From positions 62,109,355 to 62,173,354 of the forward strand of contig OX439046.1 in the NCBI GenBank assembly GCA_949317995.1: a stretch of 64,000 bases of DNA, written 5' to 3'. Every line of letters begins with the position of its first letter. Position 1 is the stretch's first letter. The notes beneath the pieces were generated by a model. The model worked only from the letters and a program-made list of their open reading frames with translations. It was not told the DNA's origin and did no database searches. This stretch comes from Acholoe squamosa (Eukaryota > Annelida > Polychaeta > Phyllodocida > Polynoidae). A program made the position numbers and the translations under genes. This document shows positions 55,994 to 64,000 of this stretch, in pieces.

Positions 55994-57036
55994 CTGTCCA
56001 TTTTCTGCTGCTGAGTGTAAGACTGACCGATGCCGCTTATCACGAGCCAGCATGTCAGCGCCATACTGTACCAGCAGATCAATCACCGCAGGGTGCCCTC
56101 GTTCAGTTGCAAAATGAAGTGCTGTCTTCTTCCTACGGTCTTTGAAGTTCACTTGGAGAACATCGTTGTATAATCGCATGCACTCCCTGAGGAACTCATA
56201 ACGACCACAGGCTGAGGCGACAGCTAATGTAGTTTCAGGTATGGCTGCTCCCTTTTGTTTTAAGACATTGAAGGTGTCTATGTCACCAAACTCTGCCACC
56301 TTTTCCATCAATGTCTTACCATCCACCTGGATGGAGTCAATATTCTGTGGGATGTAGTCGAGGATTACCGGGATGATGGCTTGGTGCCCAAGGACGACTG
56401 CATTTGTGATCAGGTCACCACCCTCTGTCCTAGTATGGTTGATTCTCTTCTCCGCCTTGATCACTTCTTTTACCATTTCAACTGACCCTGATGTGATCGC
56501 CCAGTCCAAGCAGGTTTTGCCTTCAGAAACGACAGCAACTCTTTGCCGGTCTACATGAAGCCTTTCTTTGAATGCCTGGACATTTCCTATCCTACAAGCC
56601 TGCTTCATCTGGTCTCTATCGAGTGATTTTTCGACCTTGATCAATTTTTCCATCTCATTGCGCTCTTTCAGGGCGTTCAACCTTCCAGCGAGCTCGGTTG
56701 GCATGATATTTGCATACTCTCCGCCTGCATCTGTGACTGGAGTGGCATACAGTGGAGTCAGTATTGCAAAGTACTGGAACACTACCATATAGTCCGCCCG
56801 CTTGTTCCTGATCACCTCGTGGAACAGTGTGAATCCCTCGTTGGAACATAGCAGGGTGATGTCTGTCTTGCCAATGCACTTTTTCATGGCATGATAAAAG
56901 TGGCGGTAATGGTATTGTGTACCACCAGTGATGTAGCTGAGGAGAAGATTCCATACTACTTTCTGAGGTTGTTCCATTTGGGAGACTGGAATCGGCTGCA
57001 GGTTCCCCCGAGGTGACGGCATGGTTGGAAGGGATA
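55994..57036 (-). CDS. Ankyrin-repeat protein gene, exon 1 of the coding part
   Basis: It encodes the N-terminal 343 residues of a protein of about 706 residues; function not recognised. Translation is taken to start at Met 57,022 (MPSPRGNLQPIPVSQMEQPQ), just inside an acceptor-like TTATCTTTATAG at 57,037. The exon is therefore preceded by a 5' UTR intron, or further upstream coding exons exist. Residues 1-130 form a helical N-terminal region with no named domain. Ankyrin repeats run from about 150 to the exon end, e.g. EGKTCLDWAITSGSVEMVKE, KTALHFATERGHPAVIDLLV, RSVLHSAAENGQ. The donor GTATAT follows CAG at 55,994, phase 0. No signal peptide, membrane segment or kinase, death or SOCS domain is seen, so a cytosolic scaffold or adaptor is the likely class. 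Confidence 0.88.
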
Positions 57037-57039
57037 CTA

Positions 57040-57964
57040 TAAAGATAAGAAAAAAATCACTGATCAGCATTTTACAATGTAATTTTTTAGTTCACATGCT
57101 TTCAAGATAATTCTATTAATTTAACACCATTTTTCTTTCTCTTTTTATCATCCGGGAATCTGACACAACAATATTTTACACATGTCTTCGAGTCCAAAAC
57201 TATAAGAAGAGGACAAATAGTAATAATGAAAAAAGAATCCAGATATAATTGCAGCAGGTAGTGTCAGGTCACACACATTATGAACCTCGAATATAATTAA
57301 GAAGAGAATGTGCACAGTAGGGCAAATTACCATCAAATAGGAAATGATATGGGGACATCAACAACTTAAGTCATTGTTGTTGGGCCTTTATGGACATTTT
57401 TGGACCACATACACACAGTGTGACACTTCTACACACACAAACATACTCCATATAGTTGCTATTTTTCTATGGCACCTGAACACTTTTGTCACCAGTACTC
57501 CAAAGACCCCCATTCTCGCACGTTATTAGCAGTGGCGTAACTGTTGAACGTTCACGAAATCAAGTATTACATCTATAGCCATGCTGTCATACGTGTAATA
57601 AAACTTAAAGATGGCCAACTCAGTTCTGGTAAACCCCTGCGTATTAGCCACCATGCAGCCTGGGCTAGGTTTTATGATAAGTAAATGCCCAATCAACCTG
57701 TGCCTATAGATTTTGTTTCATCTAGAGTTTTTAGAAGACAACTGTTTATTTAACATATACTTTCAGTGATGGCCAGTACCATCCATATCCCGGTCCCTGC
57801 ACTTTCCTTACATAACTGACATCCACCTGCGTTCCCTCTACTCAGAAATGACCATTTTTGCACGGATGATTATCAGGTAAAAATGCACCCCTTATTGTAA
57901 GAAAACGTTGGCTTTTTAGGGTAAACTAGTGGCTTCGCCACTAGAGTTTGGGACATTAGCATCC
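57040..57964. other. Upstream of the ankyrin gene, nothing firm
   Basis: It would contain the 5' UTR and promoter, or further exons, but I recognise no core promoter. A fragment near 57,630-57,650 (TAAACCCCTGCGTATTAGCC) is a remnant of the MITE family at 50,738. Confidence 0.45.
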
Positions 57965-58266
57965 ATAGCAAACTGTGCCTACTTTCCACGGCAAACTGTG
58001 CCTATTTTCCACGGCAAACTGTGCCTACTTTCTACGGCAAACTGTGCCTATTTTCCACAGGAAACTGTGCCCACTTTCCACGGCAAACTGTGCCCACTTT
58101 CCATGGCAAACTGTGCCTACTTTCCATGGCAAACTGTGCCTATTTTCCACAGGAAACTGTGCCCACTTTCATGGCAAACTGTGCCCACTTTCCATGGCAA
58201 ACTGTGCCTACTTTCTACGGCAAACTGTGCCTATTTTCCACAGGAAACTGTGCCCACTTTCCACGG
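57965..58266. repeat. 23-bp minisatellite
   Basis: About thirteen units of GGCAAACTGTGCCTACTTTC plus three bases. Variants with CACAGGAAA and CCCACTTTCC alternate in a higher-order pattern of about four units. Because 23 is not a multiple of three, the array is open in all three plus-strand frames at once (129, 100 and 83 codons), which is no evidence of coding. Confidence 0.95.
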
Positions 58267-58619
58267 TTTTGAGGTAGATTTCTCAATATTTATAGGGAAC
58301 TCCAACATGATATGTTAAAGGGTTATGGCCTGACACCTTTACTATTCAATTCTGCTGTATTTATACAATGTCCTTTTGGAGTTTTATTATATTATCCACT
58401 TTTCCATGTGGAAAACAATGGCGGACATTTTAAAATTAGCTGCCTCTTGTTGCCAGGTACGAGAGTATGTGATATAATTATTTCTCTCAAATACTAATGA
58501 ATTCGGGAAACAACTGGGAGTTAACTTTGAAAAAGGTACATACTTTCACCTAGCCTCTTTTGGTTTATCTGTTCCTGGCAAGTAGTCAAGCTTATTTATT
58601 ATGGGGTAGGGACCAGCGA
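58267..58619. other. Non-coding, nothing recognised
   Basis: No supportable feature. Confidence 0.45.
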
Positions 58620-59065
58620 CGAACCAACCCCTTTTTATATATTCGTCCAGACGGTAACCACGTATCGTAGTAAGTCACCAAGGTAACGTGTCACGTGCAC
58701 ACGGACTATGCCATACTGTGCCGGGGACAATTTTGTATGCTCCAGTGTTGCGTTCACTATTCAATGTCTAAATTCTCCCAAAATATGGCATTCATGGCAA
58801 TATTATCCACACAGTATAATGGGATGATAGAGAAGATAATGCCATGTCTGTCAGTAAGAGATTGGGGCAGTATTACGGCCGTAATCTGCATTTAAAAATG
58901 TGCAGGGCTCCAGTGTAGCATTTTTATTATGGTACATAACAGGAAATGCCGAACACAGAGCACCACTTTGTCCCCGGCATCCGGTGTGCCGACGTCGGCA
59001 CGTTACCAAGGTTACCGGACTTCTCGTCTCAATGAATAGGGTAAAAAACACCCCTTTTTTGGATA
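58620..59065. mobile_element. Degenerate inverted-repeat element
   Basis: The left arm (CGGTAACC, CCAAGGTAACGTG, TGCCGGGGACAA) pairs with the right arm (TTGTCCCCGGCA, CACGTTACCAAGG, GGTTACCGG) with gaps. The edges carry CCCCTTTTT-like sequence. It is probably an old foldback transposon or MITE of about 440 bp. Non-coding. Confidence 0.6.
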
Positions 59066-59203
59066 AACACTGAAATTTTATTCACCCCCACCCCTTTACA
59101 ATGATTATAAAGGAAGTGACCATTCCAGTTGTGTATGGAATTATGAGATTCAAAGCACTATGTTTAGATAACTATGAAATAGAATGTTGGCAAGGAAATC
59201 CAT

Positions 59204-59258
59204 ACTTCTGCACTTCTCAGCGATAGTCTCATGTGTTAACCATTACACCATGAGTCCT
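59204..59258 (-). other. tRNA-like fragment (A-box half)
   Basis: The minus strand reads CATGGTGTAATGGTTAACAC, which fits the D-arm/A-box of Gln- or Glu-type tRNAs. No good B box or acceptor stem follows, so it is a fragment or part of a SINE. Confidence 0.4.
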
Positions 59259-59370
59259 CAGCTGATACTGTGGGTGTTAGAACATCTACTGATATGTGAT
59301 TTGCAACTACTATGACTGAGTAATCAATTATAGATCAAGAGGGTAATTTCTTTTTGAAAACCTGACTGGT

Positions 59371-59440
59371 TAATGTAGTGTAGTGGTTAAGGCCTGGGAC
59401 TAGAAATCTAGATCACACAGGTTCAAACCCCTGGTGTGAT
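59371..59440 (+). other. tRNA-Ser(AGA)-like sequence, pseudogene or SINE head
   Basis: GTAGTGGTTAAGGC (A box), an anticodon loop with AGA at 59,402-59,404 inside GGACTAGAAATC, and GGTTCAAACCC (B box, 59,420-59,430) are all in the order and spacing of tRNA-Ser. The acceptor stem does not pair and the long variable arm is reduced, so it is not a working tRNA. Pol III boxes are intact enough to promote transcription. Confidence 0.6.
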
Positions 59441-59557
59441 TTTGTTTTTATTCTCAGTTGGCCACGGTTGTTTTTGCAACAAATTCTAAAAATAATGTAT
59501 TATAATGAACATACCCTGAATGCCAATAGGATAAAAGGGTCTTCAGCGTGTCCCCAT

Positions 59558-59618
59558 GCAGTCTTGAACCCACATTCTGTGAATCAAAGTCAGACCTGCT
59601 AACCATTATATTGCTGGT
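59558..59618 (-). other. tRNA-Gln(TTG)-like sequence, pseudogene or SINE head
   Basis: The minus strand reads TATAATGGTTAGCAGG (A box), CTGACTTTGATTCACAG with TTG in the anticodon place, and GGTTCAAGAC (B box). The order matches tRNA-Gln. The stems are degenerate. Confidence 0.5.
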
Positions 59619-59775
59619 GATTGTAGCCTGGAACTCAATATATTTATCATAGTTTTGTATCACAGCCAGTGTAGTAGATTCAAATCCTCTTCTAGGCCTC
59701 TACAGTTTATGTCAAAATATGCTTATATTCATGGTTTTAATTTTATATAAACTTCTGTGAATGGAGTATAAGTAA

Positions 59776-59834
59776 GAAAACCTCCTTGAAGCTGGAGGTT
59801 TTGTGGCATATCCTCTAGCTCCAAGGAGGTTTTC
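59776..59834. repeat. 13-bp-arm hairpin
   Basis: GAAAACCTCCTTG at 59,776-59,788 and CAAGGAGGTTTTC at 59,822-59,834 pair exactly. An inner GGAGGTTTT competes for pairing. Confidence 0.75.
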
Positions 59835-59839
59835 CATTA

Positions 59840-60119
59840 TGTATACATCCATTCTCTCATCCAGGCACTGAGCCTTTGGGGGAACTTTAAACATTTAAGG
59901 GCTGTGGGGTGCATGAATACAGTATACGTATTTGATGGATCACTAAATTTGAAATGGTGACATGGGTTTTTCTTATGGACGACATGTGGCATTGCCATCA
60001 TTGACATGAAAAATTGAAATGACATGGGACTGAACTAGTTTCTCAGAAGTGATATGGATTCAAGTGATATGTAATTCGCATATATTTCTTAAATCCCAAT
60101 CAAGGGCCTTGATTTGTCA
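59840..60119. other. Non-coding, nothing recognised
   Basis: No supportable feature. Confidence 0.4.
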
Positions 60120-60123
60120 TTAA

Positions 60124-60243
60124 AAAGTGTGATTACAGCAATGCAGTGTCGATGCATCATAAAGTCGCAGACTCACCAGCACTTCATTGGTGCATCATGC
60201 CGACCAATGAGCATGATGCACCGCATTATTGATCCTTGTAGGG
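60124..60243. mobile_element. TTAA-flanked MITE candidate
   Basis: 120 bp between TTAA at 60,120-60,123 and TTAA at 60,244-60,247. The interior dyad GCATCATGC ... GCATGATGC is shared in style with the element at 4,928. The terminal repeats are weak. Confidence 0.4.
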
Positions 60244-60247
60244 TTAA

Positions 60248-61594
60248 AAGCAAACAGAAAACTTCAGCTGTGTACACGAGCATCTATTAAAAGTTAAACA
60301 CGCCACACTATAAGCAAGCTACAACCATGGTTACAACCACACCAAGGTGGGCGTAAATAGCACGGAATACCCATTCTACAGAGAGTGATACCATGATAAT
60401 AGCCTACGTCAACTCTATAGCCTGTTTTCTATACCATTCTAGAAACATTAATCATATGCATGAGCTGAGACCCGCCCCAGTCTGTTAGTCACTACTAGTT
60501 TAATGGCATGCTATATCATCGTCATAGCCAAACCTGCATTATACGGGAACAATTTCATTTAAAATTCCCTCTGTTATTCCTTTTAGTTGGAAAGTTGGAT
60601 TTTCCCTGTGCATAGGAAGAGCCGCCTAGGGTGATTTATACTTGTTATTGTCACTTATAGTGTTGGATATTTATCAAAAGTGACTGATTAGTCCTAGTCC
60701 CCCCTTAGTAGATTAATGGCCTTTTGACATTGAGTTTTAAATAATGGGTCTCAAAACATTTCCCCTGTGTTATCCAAATATCTAAATATTGGTTTTGTAC
60801 ATGAATGCATAGGGGGTTGGAACTTGGAAAATCCCAGAAATCAGGGAAATCCCTCAAGACTTCCATCCCTGAGTATATTAATGCAGGCAAGATCAAGCTG
60901 GTTGTTATGGTAGGTGTTCTGGAACCTTTATCATGAAGTAAGCAATGTTTATCAAGTATTAGTGATTAGACAAGTCAAGCAAAGATATGTTCAAAATGTG
61001 CTCCATGGGTCCATTCAAAAGATAAAGATATGTGCTAGGCTTTAATGGGGGAAAGACTGTGGTATAAGGTTCAGGTTTGATAAAAAAAAAAAAAAAGGAC
61101 CTTGGTCGGGAGATATCATACATCATATACTCTGAAGGATTCGGACTTACACACTGCATCTACCATATTCAGATCGACAAACACAACTTTATATACAGGA
61201 GATCAATACTATTATACAAACCTTTGGGTATTTATAGCAAATGGGGAGGGAAGTTGCAGGAACTGACCTTATCAGGATGGTACTATCTTCTCATTGGCCC
61301 AGCCAACGTCACTTGACTAGTTCATCCGATTTTGTTAGAGTTAATTAATCAATGGGCATTTACAACCATGTGATATATTAATGTCATTCAACACTTTTTT
61401 TCTTGGATCAAGAGTGAGAATTCAAGAGTTCAGGTCTTCTTTTCTTGTGACATTTTGTTATCAGGATAGATTGATAACCTTATCGCGGCAGGATACATGA
61501 CAGATAGATCGTCACAGAGACCTTGCGCTATACCCAGTAGCGGTAACAAGCAGGTTATATCAAATACAAAAGCATTTTTTTCTCCTGCAGTCTT
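60248..61594. other. Non-coding, nothing recognised
   Basis: AT-rich, with a poly-A run at 61,081-61,095. No exon, RNA gene or element ends are supported. Confidence 0.45.
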
Positions 61595-62008
61595 TCACTT
61601 AGGGTATGAATGCCCCCACACCCATTTGAGATGTGTTGTAAATGACCCTGGTGGCTCTGCAGGTCTTCTCGCTCTATTTATGAAGGAGTCTTTTAGGTTG
61701 TAACTCCCAAAGATCACCTTAGTGATCTGGTCTTTTAGGATGTACTGTTCTTTAGGTCTAGAGAGTCGGACATCATGTGTATATTGAAATGGTCCATTGA
61801 CTAATACAAGAAAACATCCCTTTTTGATGCCCTTTTTGACTCTGGTGCACGGGAGTTTCTCACTTTGACTTTGAACGTTTGTCACAATAATTGGCAAATG
61901 CACTTCACGTGAGACCGTTGTTTCTCTCCTATAACTAGACACTGAGCTGAGGACAACAAAACTATCAATTCTTGATACAATCAAGAACATGAGTCCAATA
62001 AACTGCAT
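61595..62008 (-). CDS. Unassigned open frame with signal-like N-terminus
   Basis: The longest frame spans 195 codons (61,595-62,182), but the Met at 62,008 starts a hydrophobic leader (MQFIGLMFLIVSRIDSFVVL), giving 137 residues. The remainder is mixed and basic (LPCTRVKKGIKKGCFLVLVN, YILKDQITKVIFGSYNLKDS) with only two cysteines after the leader. I recognise no family. If real, it would be a small secreted protein or one exon of a larger gene. A frame this long can also arise by chance here. Confidence 0.3.
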   Translation of the reverse strand: MQFIGLMFLIVSRIDSFVVLSSVSSYRRETTVSREVHLPIIVTNVQSQSEKLPCTRVKKGIKKGCFLVLVNGPFQYTHDVRLSRPKEQYILKDQITKVIFGSYNLKDSFINRARRPAEPPGSFTTHLKWVWGHSYPK

Positions 62009-62182
62009 TGTCTGGGTACTTGTACTTCTCGTGGCAGGCCTATGCTTTTGCACAGACCTGCCAACAATTATGGCAGAATTGATACTCAGAAGATGGAGTG
62101 ATAAAGTTTGGGCTATACAAAAGTTAGTGTTTCCAAAACAAATGCCTCCAAAAAAATCACAACTTTGAATCATATGCTCCAA

Positions 62183-64000
62183 TATTGTTTGGTATATTTG
62201 ACCAATTCAATCAAGTGTTTATTGTTCCCTCTTACTGGCTGCATTGCATAAAGGTGTTTGAGTACTAGTTTCGTCTCAAATCACAATGATGTGAAACTTT
62301 CCAGTGATGGTGACTAATAACTGATGATCCCTATGCTCCATGTCCATGTTTTGGGTGAATGACCCAGATAGATCCAGAGTATCCGTGACTATGGACGAAC
62401 ACAAAAAAGTAATCAAGCCTTGGATTGCAGGTCAATAGGCCAAGGATGAGCTGAAGACGCAAAAATTGCTGAAACATCCACAGCAGTTGGACACTTTAGA
62501 AACTTTCTACGTGGGAGGAGCATGACGCATATTAGTCAGTTGGTGTTGGGCTTTTCCAAACATCCTCTCCTATAATCATGCCAAAACGTGGTTATAGGAG
62601 GTCCCACACCTACTCTATTATCCATGAAAAATACCAGTTGAACTTGTCTGCTGATAAACTCAATACCTATCAATAACTAAAACCTATATCGCGTGTCTTT
62701 GTTACACTATAAGGCCTTAAAATGGCATTATTCTTTATTTAAAAGAGTAAAGAAGGGTATGACTATACAGTGAGTGGTGGGCCGAGGATCGAGATCCTAG
62801 CTCATACAGTTCAGGGAAACAGACCCCGTGCCCTAGATAGTCTAGATCCAGAGCACACAGTCTAGTATTCACCACAGGAGATGCAGGGCCCTGGGAGACC
62901 AGCCCCATGTATACACGACTGTTTGCTGGTGCTCACGTCAAGCCATGTGATCCGGTTCAGTGAGCATCGTCCGAGCGTATCAGCAACTCAGGTTTTTCCA
63001 TGCTTTTAGCAAGAGTATATATATACATCAGAATATGTGTCATCTTTTTTATACTACTGTGCTTCAAGTGCAATATCCATTTTCTTATGTATTCAATATA
63101 AAATTAGTCATTACTTATATTTCATATTCGTCTTCTTTATATATTATTTATTATTGTGTTTAGGCCAACGCATGCCTGTTTTTCATGTTTTGGACTAGAG
63201 AGAAGAAAGCTCATAATATCAGATGTATTCCCAAAGGAAATTCCCAAGTGTGCATGTAGTCACGATTGACACTGATACACCATACATATATAAATTAGGT
63301 TGATAAGGAATCTCTTGAATCCTCTCAATTCCATGTAGGCAGGGGTCAAACTAGAATGGGTCAGTTCATAGTTTACGTCATTATGCCATTTCATTTCTCA
63401 ACTTTTGTCCTGTACTGGGTATTTTGATTATGAATAGTTCAGCTGATTTGCCTTATGGAATTTCCCTAAAATTGAACTACGGAGAAGGGATAATTATGTC
63501 AGTGTAGGCCTATACAAATCTGTATAAACATAGCAGTCAGAAACCATCTGGGAATATACACAAGGAAGTATAGAACAAGTAGGTATTAAGTGTGTATCCA
63601 TGTACACCAGAGGTGGTTTTCTCTAGTCAGCTCTGTGTGTTTGAGAGAAGGCAAGTGTAGGGCCACTATTGGATAAGGTATTAAGGTTACCGGTATGTCT
63701 GTTTCATATACCCTCAGACATTATCTGCCTCTTATAAGTTGGGTGTAGAAGGGGTTAGGGTTAGGAAATGGGGGAATATATATGCTGGCAGAACAGGGAA
63801 TGAATATACACTGCTATTCCTCCTAAACCACGTTGGCACACATTCAGATACATGTATAATATATCATAATACTGTACATACAGTGGTATCGGTTCTAATC
63901 CTTGGCTATGAAGTCAGCAACCTGCAGGGTCCATATATCAACAAGCCATATTAATCTAACAACATTGTCTTAGAGGTTGAACTATGGCATGGAAGATATA
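62183..64000. other. Non-coding, nothing recognised
   Basis: No exon with good splice sites, RNA gene or element ends were seen up to the end of the window. Confidence 0.45.

Noticed and set aside
57929-58318. 129-, 100- and 83-codon Cys-rich frames
   Set aside because: They arise from the 23-bp tandem repeat, which is open in all three frames.

Overview
The window is nuclear DNA from an animal, most likely a marine invertebrate (a non-vertebrate deuterostome or a lophotrochozoan). The reasons are AT-rich, gene-poor sequence, GT-AG introns, many small non-autonomous DNA transposons of types common in marine invertebrate genomes, and an env-bearing Ty3/Gypsy retroelement of a type not restricted to insects. 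I cannot name the species, and nothing bacterial or organellar is seen.

Bases 1-27,023 hold no gene that I can support firmly. They carry dispersed repeats: MITEs with 5-bp, TTAA or TA target duplications, a broken LINE interrupted by a MITE (about 8.78-9.78 kb), a near-perfect inverted duplication (12.39-13.49 kb), a 304-bp palindrome (14.72-15.03 kb), microsatellites, and two weak plus-strand exon candidates at 4.5 and 13.9 kb.

Bases 27,028-43,001 are one large LTR retroelement of about 16.0 kb on the minus strand. Its parts in transcription order are the 5' LTR (41,651-43,001), a primer-binding region, a leader with tandem repeats, gag, pol (protease, reverse transcriptase, RNase H, integrase), an F-type env, a long 3' region, a polypurine tract and the 3' LTR (27,028-28,378). 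I saw no difference between the two 1,351-bp LTRs, and a 4-bp target duplication flanks the element. It looks whole and very young. Its most unusual part is a GC-rich reading frame of 159-189 codons on the opposite strand between env and the 3' LTR, with two AT-rich minisatellites beside it.

Bases 45,868-57,036 contain a host gene on the minus strand with five inferred exons: 57,036-55,994, 55,221-54,754, 53,938-53,795, 46,790-46,682 and 46,238-45,868. The splice phases agree at every junction. It encodes an ankyrin-repeat protein of about 706 residues with a distinctive non-ankyrin block in the middle. Its introns hold two MITEs of one G-rich family and a third, different MITE. The retroelement lies about 2.9 kb past the last exon, in the same orientation.

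Bases 57-64 kb contain a 23-bp minisatellite, a degenerate inverted-repeat element, a cluster of three tRNA-like sequences on alternating strands, and one unassigned open frame with a signal-like start (61,595-62,008). The rest is non-coding as far as I can see.
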